A stretch of DNA of 64,000 nucleotides from Agaricus subrufescens (lineage: Eukaryota; Basidiomycota; Agaricomycetes; Agaricales; Agaricaceae). Made by a program: the position numbers and the translations under genes. Each line of letters starts with the position of its first letter. Positions within the stretch are counted from its first letter, which is position 1. The stretch lies in contig CM057067.1 in NCBI GenBank assembly GCA_029945375.1, positions 1 to 64,000 on the forward strand, written 5' to 3'. The notes beneath the pieces were generated by a model. The model worked only from the letters and a program-made list of their open reading frames with translations. It was not told the DNA's origin and ran no database searches. Below are positions 10,799 to 20,658 of this stretch, in pieces.

Positions 10799-13700
10799 GC
10801 ACGAATTCACGAACCAATGTATCTAGCTGTATGAGAAATCGATATGTTTGCCCTCAGAAACGACTAGGAGTGCAGGAGTTATTACTCAAACCCGAAATCA
10901 CCAAACCCAACGGAGAAAAGTTCCAAGCCAAAACCATGCTTGACTCTGGATGTACCCACACCTGCATCGACAAACAAACCATCCATAAACAAAGAATTCC
11001 CACCTATAAACTCGACCACCCCATTTTAGCAACCAACGCTGACAGAACTCCGAGCAGAAAGGAACCTATCACCAAATTCATCAACCTGGATCTAAACATA
11101 GAAGGACACCAAGAAACCATCGACGCAGTAGTAGCCAAACTGGACTCAGCAGATATTTTTATCAGACATGACTGGCTAACCAAACACAACCCGGAAATCA
11201 ACTGGAACCGAGGAACCGTAACATTCTCAAGATGCCCACCCAAATGCTCAGTTAAACACACCAATTTCTCACTCCCGGAACACCTACGACGACTCCAAAC
11301 CAAATGGGAAGACTTCGAAGAAGAAAAAGAACCCGACCCAACTAATCCCCTCGACCTACCTGACTACATGAGACCCTACACCCACCTCTTCAACAAAAAG
11401 AACTTCGACAAACTACCCAAATGAACCCAATGGGACCATGAGGTCAAACTACTCCCAGACGCCCCTAATGAGATCGACGCAAAAGTCTACGAAATGACCC
11501 CGAAAGAAGAAATCGAACTCAATAAGTTCCTGGACGAAAACCTTGCTACCAAGCGCATCCAACCATCCAAAAGCCCCTACGCTGCCCCATGCTTCTTTGT
11601 ACCCAAAAAAGATGGTTCACTAAGGTTGTGCCAGGATTATCGCAAACTTAACATGGTTACCATAAAGGACAAGACCCCCTTACCACTAATCAGCGAAGTC
11701 ATCGGAAAACTGAAACACGCCAAATACTTCAACAAACTTGACATCATTTGGGGTTACAACAATGTACGAATCAAAGAAGGAGATGAATGGAAAGGTGCCA
11801 TCCTCACTAATCGTGGACTTTTCGAACCAACGGTAATGTTCTTCAGAATGTGCAATTCGCCAGCCACCTTCTCTCGCTGGATGACCACCATCTTCCGAGA
11901 AATGATCCAAGACAGTTTGCTAGTCAATTACATAGATGATTTCGCCATCCCTGCCGACTCCTTACCCGAACTGGAAGAACGAACGTTACAATTCCTGAAA
12001 ATAGCGGATGAAAACAACTTGTGTTTCAAACGAACCAAGTGCGAGTTCAATGCAACCAAGATTTCGATGCTTGGTACGGTCATTGGCGATGGCCAAGCAA
12101 GCATGGAAACTGAGAAAGTCGAATCGGTTCGAAAATGGAAAACGCCGACCTGCATAAAGGACATCGAACGATTCATCGGTTTCGCAAACTTCTATCGACG
12201 TTTTATTCAAGACTTTAGCACTCTCGCTGCACCGCTCAATGCCTTGAAGGGGGGTAAGACACCAAAACCTTGGAAATGGACCGCCGAAGAACAAAACGCC
12301 TTTGAAGCCATAAAAACCACCATCACCAACGAACCCGTCCTAGCCCTACCAGACAACAAAGGAAAATTCAGACTCAAAACCGACGCATCCAACGTAGGAA
12401 TCGGAGCAGTCCTATCCCAAGAACAAGAAGGAAAATGGCACCCGGTCGCTTTCATGTCCAAGGCTCTCACCGACGCAGAAAAGAACTATGAAATCTACGA
12501 CAAAGAACTCCTCGCCATAGTCAAAGCAATCAAGAACTGGAGACACTACCTGCTAGACGCCAAACACCAATTCAAAATCTGGACCGACCATGAAAATCTC
12601 AAATACTTCCACGAACCACAAAAGCTAAACGCCCGCCAAGCCCGATGGTACCTCATGCTTCAAGAATACGACTACTTACTCCGACATGTTCCCGGCAAAA
12701 CAAATGTCAAAGCCGATATCCTATCCAGACTTTTCCGACATGAAACCCCCGAAGAAGAAACCCAAATCGAGATGTTCAAAGACCGCATTATCCTACGAAC
12801 CCTATCCGAAATTCCCACCTCACTAGAAACCACCATGCTCCTAAATTGAAACTTCTCCATCTCCGCGGACCCCGACATCCTGAAACAGATCTGTAACTCC
12901 AACCAGCAAGAACACCGCGTCACACAAGAAAGAAACAAAAGACCCGACCAATTCTGGGAAGAGAATGGCATAACCTACTGAAATGGAAAAATCTATGTCC
13001 CAGACGAACCCAAACTTCGAGAATCCATACTTTCGGACCACCATGACCCACCTGATATCGGACACCCTGGATCCTACCGCATGCTTGAACTTGTGAAACG
13101 AACTTTCTGGTGGCCCACGATCAAAACGGACGTCAAAAGATTCGTGAAAGGATGCTCTGAATGCCAGAAAAATAAAATCAATTGACAACCTGGTCACACA
13201 CCCCTCAAACCACTACCCGTCCCCAAAGCACCATGGCAAGAAATATCCATAGACATGATCGGTCCCTTACCCAAGTCCGAGGACCACGACGCCATACTAG
13301 TAATAGTCGACTGATTCTCCAAAATGATCCACCTCATCCCCACTGAAACTTCTCTCATGTCGAAACAACTGGCCGAGATCTACAAGAAAGATATCTGGCG
13401 CATACACGGAATACCCAAGTGCATTATCAGCGACAGAGGCCCCCAATTCACGTCCAAATTTATGAAAGAATTATGCTCTGCACTAGGGATCGAAAGGAAT
13501 TTATCCACCACCTACCACCCTCAAACCAATGGCCAAACCAAAAGAATTAACCAGGAAGTCGAATCCTACCTACGAAACTTCGTCAACTACAAGCAAAATG
13601 ATTGGGCAAAATGGCTTCCCACTGCGGAATTCCAATACAACGACAAAACCCATGCAGCAACCAAGCAAACCCCGTTCTTCCTCACATATGGCACCCACCC

Positions 13701-14286
13701 GTGGAAGGGAAACCTAACCGTTAACTCGGATAACCCCCTAGCTAGCGAATTCACCACGGAATTAGAAAAAACCCGAAACGAAGCACGAGCAGCTCTGGAA
13801 GAATACAACTCCAACATGTCCGAACGCGGAAATCTGAAACGGCAAAAGAACCCCCTATCCAAAGGAGACTTGGTCTTCCTAGAAGCGACAAATGTACGAT
13901 CAAACCGCCCTTTGGGAAAATTCGACAACAAGAGATACGGACCCTTCAGAATTCTAGAACCTATTGGAGAAACTTTGTTCTGTCTAAAATTATCTGAAAC
14001 CTGGGCCATACATGATCTCTTCCACTCCTCACTTCTCACCAAATTCAACGAACCCGAGTTCAGCTGTCAAAAAACTCCACCTCCACCCCCCCCGGATATT
14101 ATTAACAATGAAGAAGAATACAAAGTAGAAGAAATCCGTGGACATAGGAAGAAAGGCCGAGGAACTCAATACCTGGTACATTGGAAAGGCTATGACAACT
14201 CCGAGGATACGTGGCAATCCGCAGCCGACCTTGAGAACGCACAGGAACTTCTATCCGAATATAGGAAACACAACAACCTCCTGTGA
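10767..14286 (+). pseudogene. Element B pol: protease, RT, RNase H, integrase, chromodomain
   Basis: One reading frame from the gag overlap (pol side about 10767) to TGA 14284-14286, with five in-frame TGA codons: 11422-11424, 12847-12849, 12979-12981, 13183-13185 and 13312-13314. No other stop type occurs. Domains in order: protease with LDSGCTHTC (about 10940); RT with LDIIWGYNNV and the catalytic YIDD (11929-11940); RNase H with TDAS, YDKEL and TDHEN; integrase HHCC zinc finger (DHHDPPDIGHPG...CSEC), catalytic Asp in SIDMIG and SDRGPQF, and Glu in the QTNGQTKRINQE region; chromodomain (YLVHWKGYDNSEDTW) at about 14120-14260, thought to steer integration to marked chromatin. Apart from the TGA codons it looks functional. 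Confidence 0.92.
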
Positions 14287-14350
14287 TATAAAAAGAAACT
14301 CACCACACCACCACCGGTATAGCATCGTCTATTGGTTCGAAGAAGACATC

Positions 14351-14755
14351 ATGAGCACCCAAAACACCGCCAAAACCCTCACCACCACCAAACAAGAGGC
14401 CTACCACAACCTCATCATCGACTCTTTCCGGAGTTCCGCCAAATGGGAGCTCATCGAGATCTACAGCGCAGTAACGGACGTGGACAACCGTTACGCCCAC
14501 ACCTACGTCCCACTCATCTATGACCGGCCAAAAGGGGTAAACCCTGCAAATGAAGAAGAAAAGGAGCACATGGTGAAGGTCATGAGGAAAGAGAGGCAGA
14601 TGATCAAGAAGATCATAAGGAAACTGCAGATGATGGAGGATGAGTTGAAAGATCTCACCGAGGAGATTAACCCGAACGCCCATGGATGGGCCGCAAATGG
14701 GACATGGGGAGATGGATGGGAAGCACCGGCAGAAGAAAACAACCAGCAACAGTAG
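14351..14755 (+). CDS. ORF3 of element B, unknown charged helical protein
   Basis: 134 residues, ATG 14351 to TAG 14753-14755, beginning 64 bases after the pol stop and in another frame. I chose this ATG because the homologue in element A starts at the same MSTQNTAKT; the longer upstream frame only overlaps the chromodomain. Features are Thr-rich residues 8-14, YHNLII and YVPLIYD in the middle, a Lys/Glu-rich helix (about residues 75-112) that could form a coiled coil, and a conserved NPNAHGWAANGTW then a Gln-rich end. No signal peptide, zinc finger or enzyme motif is seen. I do not recognise the family. It could be a nucleic-acid-binding or assembly factor; that is a guess. Confidence 0.75.
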   Translation: MSTQNTAKTLTTTKQEAYHNLIIDSFRSSAKWELIEIYSAVTDVDNRYAHTYVPLIYDRPKGVNPANEEEKEHMVKVMRKERQMIKKIIRKLQMMEDELKDLTEEINPNAHGWAANGTWGDGWEAPAEENNQQQ

Positions 14756-14881
14756 GAGTTGCCTAATAGGGAGGAGGAAATAATATAAAATCAGACCGTT
14801 TTCTTCATTCCCTCTCATCCAAATTTGCCCACCATTGCACTCACTGCTCAGTATGCTCCCCTGCTTGAACTCCTAGCCAGC

Positions 14882-15805
14882 ATGAACCCCAGCACCAACC
14901 CGATCTTACGCACCATCGCCATTCCCATCGACGAAGCAATGCACATCGAATATATCCAACGCAGACACTCTACTCTTTCCCGACGATGCTACCTCCTCAG
15001 GATCTTGCACGCCATGGCACAACTCCAAGAAATAGGAGCCTCCATCATCCAATTGAACAACAATGCTCAGAACATCGCAGGAAGTATAATCGCCCCCATC
15101 AGACTATGTGGAGGAGACGAAGGAATCGTAGGAGAACACTTCAATAAACTCCTCGCCGAAATCTCTAGAATCACCAACACCCACATCGAGTTCAACGCCC
15201 ACTCCATTGCCTGTCACTCAGTCAGAATGCTCGATGTCCTGGATCGAGTTGGAACTGCCGAAGAACTAGCTGCCACAGATGCAATCTGTAAACCCTATCA
15301 TTTGGAACCCAAAACTAGACCCAACACCCCGCCGACCGAAGCCATACCCGTTCCTGATCCCACCCCTTTACCTATTCTGAAACAGGAAGATAACTCTATG
15401 GATGAAGACTCCGACAAGGAAAACAAACCCCCGGGATTGGACCGCATCTCTAATCTCCACTCACCCAAATTAGCCGAAGAAGCCGACTGCCTTTTCCGTT
15501 ATCTGAACTTTATCCCACCCGCCACCATGCCCGCCAAAATCAAACCCCCCACTACCTACGCGTTCGCCCATGACAATAACCGATACAAGACTCCTAGAGA
15601 AAGGACCGCGTACTGGAACATTATCCTCACCGTCTTGCTCATGAAGAAAGGAAAAGACGAAACTTTCAAAGGACTACCTGCACACATCATCATAGGAGGA
15701 AGGGACAATGCCCCTCACTTCATTGGTTTTAATGAGAAAACCGACCAGTGGGTTATGGCTGACACCAAGAGGAAACTCTTGAACAATCTCTTTGCACATG
15801 TCTAA
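14882..15805 (+). CDS. ORF4 of element B, unknown protein with KEN-box-like motif
   Basis: 307 residues from ATG 14882 to TAA 15803-15805. The frame is open further upstream but without an ATG. The N-terminal half is predicted helical (RTIAIPIDEAMHIEY, LLRILHAMAQLQ). A Pro-rich linker leads to the acidic DEDSDKENKPPG, which contains KEN, the motif read by the anaphase-promoting complex, and is kept in A as DEDSNKENHPP. The C-terminal 70 residues (RDNAPHFIGFNEKTDQWVMAD) are the best conserved part between A and B. It begins 126 bases after ORF3 and ends 40 bases before the 3' LTR. No similarity to retroviral env, RNase or other accessory proteins is apparent to me. Confidence 0.72.
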   Translation: MNPSTNPILRTIAIPIDEAMHIEYIQRRHSTLSRRCYLLRILHAMAQLQEIGASIIQLNNNAQNIAGSIIAPIRLCGGDEGIVGEHFNKLLAEISRITNTHIEFNAHSIACHSVRMLDVLDRVGTAEELAATDAICKPYHLEPKTRPNTPPTEAIPVPDPTPLPILKQEDNSMDEDSDKENKPPGLDRISNLHSPKLAEEADCLFRYLNFIPPATMPAKIKPPTTYAFAHDNNRYKTPRERTAYWNIILTVLLMKKGKDETFKGLPAHIIIGGRDNAPHFIGFNEKTDQWVMADTKRKLLNNLFAHV

Positions 15806-15833
15806 CTCTGCTTCGATCGGAATCTGAAGCCTG

Positions 15834-15845
15834 AACGGAGGGTGA
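15834..15845 (+). other. Polypurine tract of element B
   Basis: ACGGAGGGTGA directly precedes the 3' LTR. The same bases precede the 3' LTR of element A (minus strand, 2100-2111), as expected for the plus-strand primer. Confidence 0.6.
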
Positions 15846-16139
15846 TGTTACAATCTATTTCCGTTATCGTCCCCTGACCCAGGACCATATGCTACCACTT
15901 CCTTATCTGTGTACTTGTCTCCCATGTTTACTCAGCACCGTTCTCACCGTTAGTCAGACACCTCGGGTATACTTACTCAGCCCGACTTCTACTTCTATTA
16001 TTAGGTAGTCAACTCTTCTATAAGTAGCGTAGTTATACTCTGTATTTCCTTATGCTTTACCAACTCGCTATATTCCCTTATCGCTCTCAAGCCTTTGCCT
16101 TAAGTTGCAACCTGAGCTAATCGCTATAGGGTTGTAACA
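15846..16139 (+). repeat. 3' LTR of element B
   Basis: 294 bp, TGTTACAATC...GGGTTGTAACA, followed directly by the second copy of GGGAG (16140-16144). Confidence 0.93.
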
Positions 16140-16203
16140 GGGAGTATCCCAAAATGGTGTGGACAATGTCAGATCTGGTGTGTTGCTTCAGGAGGTAGAG
16201 CGT

Positions 16204-17581
16204 TGAAGAGACTAGATCGGTGTGAATGTGGAAAATAAAATATAAAATATAAAATCGAATGCGAATGCAACCCTTTGAATTACACCGAGTCTCGAGTGCG
16301 GTTCGTGGGGAGAATAAATCAGAAAGAAAGTGAAAGTAAGCGTCTCGATTAAGTATTAAATGAAAATAGGGGTAGAATAGAAATGTGAAACAAGTCTCGA
16401 CTGAATAGAAACCTCTTCCAGACCTATGCCGTTTCGATTAGAACCTTCGCGACGAGGGGCTAAGCTCGTGACGACTGTCCTCAATAGGGTGGGTTAGACA
16501 CCTATCTAGGAGGGGTAGCAAGTCCGCCCTAGTGATGCCTCAACAAACTCGGAGAGCCTTGACCTGCCTTCGCGCTTCGAGACAGACTGCAAGACAAGTC
16601 GAGCTAGCACCGAATGCTATCGCAATCCTATTAGACCAGTGAAGATACTCTCTCGAGCAGAACACAAGTCCTTCCAAGTTGAGAAAGAACTTTAAGAAAT
16701 GTTTAGAACACTGCGAAGTTTAACCAAACTCGATTTCACTCGCACAGCGCTTGGGCAAAGATTCGATGCCGAACCTTGTCCTCGACTGGCGACTATATAC
16801 GATACACAATAAAAAACTGAGACAAAATAAACAAATATGAAACAGATAACCAAGTCCGTATCCAGCACTGAATGGGTATAGTCTCCTTGACTCATCTTTC
16901 TCCACCAATCAACAGTCTCGACTATTCAGTCTCCTCGACCGAACATCGCACTTGCCTAATCTTCCACTCCTCATTGGCTAACGAGCTTCTAACCCTAGAC
17001 CCTAGTCTAGAAACTCTCGAGGCGCACCACCCACTGATTATCCCGTCGATAAGATGTCCTCGATTAAACTATGCTTCTATCTCGCCTTTAGTTGCTCCGA
17101 GATTATCACTATTACTGCCTGATCCAGAGTCTCGACCGACAATTCCAACAGTCTCGCTTCAGGTTAATTCAGTCTCGACATGTGTAAGTCGTCTACTTCC
17201 TGGCCCTTTCCTTATTAGGCAGGTAGTAGTTATAGATTCGGTTTAGCATAAGGTCCGCTGAAGGAACCACGTTCTGCTAAGTCCTCGAGCCATCCCATAG
17301 CCAACCTCGATGATAATTTCCAGCAAAGTCTCCCTAGACTCAGCCTTGAGACTTCCATTTTAAGTCCTCGAATGCGATTATATTCCCCCTAGCAGTACGG
17401 TTTTCCTGCTAAGAATTGCGGATGCAATCTCGACTGTCCCCTAGGTCAACCTCTCTTCACACATGTCCTCGACTGAGCTTATCTGTAACTGGGTGACCAA
17501 TTGTTCATTCTCGAACTTAATACGTACACCTAACCGCATTAAACGTAGATTTTCACACGTAAAACGGCTGGGGCCGTAACA
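16204..17581 (-). mobile_element. Solo LTR, 1,378 bp, of another Ty3/gypsy-type element, in gag of element A
   Basis: Read on the minus strand it begins TGTTACGGCCCC, a common start for fungal Ty3/gypsy LTRs, and ends CTCTTCA. It is flanked by a 4-bp duplication GCGT (16200-16203 and 17582-17585). Joining the flanks restores the continuous gag sequence seen in element B at about 10330-10345. It has no gag or pol. The hexamer TCTCGA or its near forms (CCTCGA, TCTCGAC) recurs many times throughout. Only 64 bp of element A separate it from element B. Confidence 0.75.
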
Positions 17582-17585
17582 GCGT

Positions 17586-18251
17586 GTGGTCTTCGCTAGA
17601 TTTAGATTGGTGGATAAGGGCAGTGAACTTGACAAGGAAGTCATTGGTGTGAAGGTTTCCTTGTTTGAAGGTTTCGATCTTATCTTTAGCAATCTGTTGC
17701 TCATCTCCAGGTGAGAACACATCTATGATCTCATCAGCAAAGGTTTTCCAATCCGCAGTGTCGTCAGACTTAATGATTTTGTTTTCCCATTGTTTGGCAA
17801 ACCATCCTGGGATTTCTCCTCTCAGGCAGTTTGTGACAAGAAGAATTTTCAAGTCTGCATCGTTGTATTTGCTGAATCTGAGGAAATTTTCCATTCCTCT
17901 CCACCAGTTGTTGAACTTGTTCCTATCTCCATTGAAAAATCCTGGTTCCATAACATCCTTGTGGTTGATTGCATTGGTCGTCTTGGTCTCGGTGTTGTTG
18001 TCTGCCATTTCTCTTAGTTCTAGTTCTTCAAGTTCTCTTGCTAGTCAGTTTAGGTCTTCGTCGAGTGGGGTGTTCTTTGGTATTTGCTTTGGGTCTGGTT
18101 CCTCTGTTTCTTGTTTGTTGTTTTTGGATGAGGGTTCTGTTTCCTGGTCATCCTTGTGTCTGAGGATTTCAAATCTGTTTCCATTTCGGTGTCCTTTGTA
18201 GAAAAGTGTTTCAAAATCGATTCCGAATAGTTCTGTGTTGTCTGTGCTCAT
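17586..18251 (-). pseudogene. Element A gag, N-terminal part
   Basis: Starts at ATG 18249-18251 (MSTDNTELFGIDFE) and matches B gag from its first residue. TGA at 18042-18044 interrupts it exactly where B has CGA (9872-9874), a direct example of CGA to TGA. The capsid-like core with FNNWWRGMENFLRFS follows. It is then cut by the 1.38-kb solo LTR. Confidence 0.85.
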
Positions 18252-18329
18252 ATACCAAGCCTGGCGTGGTTTCCTGCCTCAATGACTAGAGGTCTTTCTG
18301 CAAGGTAAGCTTTATGACGCTTTACCAAA

Positions 18330-18625
18330 TGTTATGACCTTATAGTGATTAGCTCAGGTTGCAACGTAAGGCAAAGACTTGAGGGCAATAAGGGAATATA
18401 GCAAGTTGGTAAAGCGTAAGGAAATACAGAGTATAACTATGCTACTTATAGAAGAGTCGACTACCTAATAATAGAAGTAGAAGGTCAGGCTGAGTAATTA
18501 TACCCAAGGTGTCTGACTAATGGTGAGAATGGTGCTGAGTAAACATGAGAGACAAGTACACAAATAAGGAAGTGGTAGCATATGGTCCTGGGTCAGGGGG
18601 ACAATAACCGAAATAGATTGTAACA
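18330..18625 (-). repeat. 5' LTR of element A
   Basis: 296 bp, same orientation as 1804-2099. It abuts directly the middle of a broken F-box-like gene. Confidence 0.9.
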
Positions 18626-19728
18626 AGAACCGAGTGGCTAGCATGACACCAAATATCTTCACCATCATTTCCACCGCATTCCCGGTCCTTCACAGTCTAC
18701 GTCTCGAAAACAAGCAGTATTACAACATAACAAGCACTGCAATTACACTTTCTGACATCCGTGTGTCGAAGCAGCAAAGTAGCTTGCGCAGGAGTATGGA
18801 GTAATGTACACACCTGTGTGGATATCTAATGGACGCTTTTAATGGAGTTCTTTAGAAAGCAAGTTAATGCGAGAGCGAGATAGACGAAATAGATAGTTTT
18901 TTGAGCTACCGAAATACTCAAGTATTTCGGCCTTTTATACATAACATGGTAGACTACGAAGTACATATATAGTTAAGGGGACAGGTAGATGCATATAATA
19001 TAAACGGGGCATGGAATGTTGTAGAACATGAGATAAAGCATAATGTGCATATGGTAATTGGTTGTGCTGCATATCTGCGTCATGTAGTAGGATCGCTATG
19101 ATCCTGGACTCGTGTAACGATCACCTGGAGTCGTAGAATATTCTAGATAATTGTCTAGAAGTCCATGGGTATACATGGACTTCGCTGTATTGATTCGTTT
19201 GACCATTGATGGTTGGATCTAGCTATTACAATACCATTCCAACACCGTGTATTACGGAGAAGGCCAATGCGATGCTTGGTCATTTGTGGTCTTGCATTGT
19301 CTCTGTCCCACGCAGATGTTATCAACGTCATAAAAACTTGGCCATCTCTAGAGTGCTTATCATTGGTCCCGGTCCACGAGTGCTGTTTCAAGAACTTTTG
19401 TGCCTACAGCCTCCTGCCCCATATTTCTCATTATGCGCCGAACATTACCAACTTGAATTTACCCTTAAAGGTGACACCATTGATCACAGACCAGTCTCTT
19501 GTAGCGACAACAACCATATGCCCTTTGCAATGGCTAGAGTTAGGTCAAACCAAGAATCTCCCGTCGTGCTTGGAAGAGAAACTTATGCTCACTCGCAACC
19601 TTGTGACTCTTTTCCCGAGGCTCGATGCCGTGATGTCAAATGGGGATATCAGAGAATTACAGGTAATTGTTACTTCACTTCGAGGAGTGTTATCTTCTCC
19701 CCCAAGGAGGGGCGATAACTTATATTAG
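18626..19728 (+). pseudogene. F-box-like/LRR paralog, 5' part lost, split by a solo LTR
   Basis: 18631-18763 plus 19245-19728 read as one continuous frame homologous to the C-terminal 40% of the intact paralogs (TPNIFTIISTAFPVL, RRRPMRCLVICG, WPSLECLSLVP, RGDNLY). When the 481-bp LTR and one copy of its 5-bp duplication are removed, SDIRVLRRRPM is restored, matching SDIHLLRERPM in the paralog at 20.7 kb. There is no stop before TAG 19726-19728. The 5' part is missing at the LTR of element A and is not found at the other end of that element, so it was lost by rearrangement. Confidence 0.85.
18764..19244 (-). mobile_element. Solo LTR (Copia-like), 481 bp, in the broken F-box-like gene
   Basis: TGTCGAAG...TTCCAACA on the plus strand (TGTTGG...TCGACA on the minus), flanked by a perfect 5-bp duplication CCGTG (18759-18763 and 19245-19249). 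On the minus strand it has a TATA-like TATAAAAGG directly followed by a perfect 10-bp inverted repeat with a 2-base loop (18909-18930). That is where transcription start or RNA end-processing signals of an LTR would lie. A solo LTR is inferred from the ends, the duplication and the absence of coding sequence. Confidence 0.8.
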
Positions 19729-20658
19729 GACAACGAGAAATCCTTTTCTGGGACTTTTTTCTTTGTGGTAACTGGTCAATGCAACAGGTTTATATGTTTG
19801 TGGTCTAATAATTTTTTGTTTAGAGTGGAAACCCCAGTTCACAGTCTCTGTAATTATCCCAATCTGTCTTAAAGATCGAGTAATATGTAATTAGCGCTGC
19901 CCATTCTCAATCCAAAACTTCAAGCCATATCACACGACAGGTATTTGATACCTCCCACTTGACAAAGGGTTTCTCGGTCACCATCTCGCCACCTTTAATG
20001 GGAATGATTCATTGCACATTTTACTTGCATACAAACATGGTGTCAATACGTTACAAAACACTACAGAAGCAAAAAATCTTGTTGTTACATTCATACATCA
20101 CTCTTGTCTAGCGTGGAGGATGTCAACGTAAGAAATTACATGAGGAACAAAAGGCGAGAAGAAGAGAGGAAACGAGGGGGCGTCTCAAACCCGAGGGATT
20201 CCTACTAGTAATGGTAAGACTGGTTGAACAAGAAATCACATTTGGTAGTTGAAGTTAAAGCACAGACACAGATAAGTCAGTTGTTTACAGTGTTTTACGA
20301 CAAATTGCAGATCTAAGCAAGGAGATGGAGTCGACACTTCTCATACTTAACGCTTTTGTCGAATGACCTCCCTGCATGTAATTAACCAGGTCGGTCACAT
20401 CTGCGTGACATCGCCACTGCTCTTGCACCCTCATTCACCACCACAGCGACTATCAGTAATAACCTACCCTTACGCCACGATCCAGAATTTATCGAACCCT
20501 CTGGTGTCTTGCGATTGATAGCCTATCCCTCTGTTTTGTGGCTTGCGGCGAGAATTACAAATTTCCTATTCAAGGTACGCTACATTCTATTCAGCTGTGG
20601 CACAATGTTTTGAACTCCTGTTCGCAATCCAGTCCACTTGTCACAGATCGCACAAGTC
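19729..20658. other. Intergenic sequence between F-box-like genes
   Basis: No coding frame that I can support. It probably holds the 3' region of the broken copy and the promoter of the next gene. Confidence 0.45.

Larger units (their letters stand above)
9296..16139 (+). mobile_element. Element B: full-length chromodomain Ty3/gypsy retrotransposon with two extra ORFs
   Basis: 6,844 bp with 294-bp LTRs, flanked by a perfect 5-bp duplication GGGAG (9291-9295 and 16140-16144). It is inserted in the opposite orientation into gag of element A; the gag sequence on each side joins exactly. Order: LTR, gag, pol (protease, RT, RNase H, integrase, chromodomain), ORF3, ORF4, polypurine tract, LTR. The chromodomain places it among chromoviruses. 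The LTRs differ at about 11 of 294 sites, so the insertion is not very recent. Pol has five in-frame TGA codons and gag one; the catalytic residues I checked in protease, RT and integrase are intact. Confidence 0.95.
1804..18625 (-). mobile_element. Element A: degraded chromodomain Ty3/gypsy retrotransposon, nested host of four inserts
   Basis: The element is bounded by two 296-bp LTRs (1804-2099 and 18330-18625) that begin TGTTA and end TAACA and differ at about a dozen sites. Read on the minus strand it has gag, pol (protease, RT, RNase H, integrase, chromodomain), ORF3 and ORF4. Removing the four inserts (2408-2815, 5639-6992, 9296-16139, 16204-17581) and their duplications leaves about 6.82 kb, almost the same as the 6,844-bp sister element B. 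That agreement supports the reconstruction. No matching target duplication is present. Gag and pol contain many stops, the RT motif is YIDN instead of YIDD, and A is therefore dead. Confidence 0.9.

Noticed and set aside
14138..14350. 71-codon N-terminal extension of ORF3
   Set aside because: It overlaps the chromodomain of pol, and the homologue in A starts at the later ATG.
16872..17246. 124-codon plus-strand frame inside the 1.38-kb solo LTR
   Set aside because: It lies wholly within the LTR, has no family signature and is composed of the repeated LTR motifs.
18815..19241. Alternative LTR borders with an ACACC duplication
   Set aside because: Excision there does not restore the F-box-like reading frame; borders 18764-19244 with CCGTG do.
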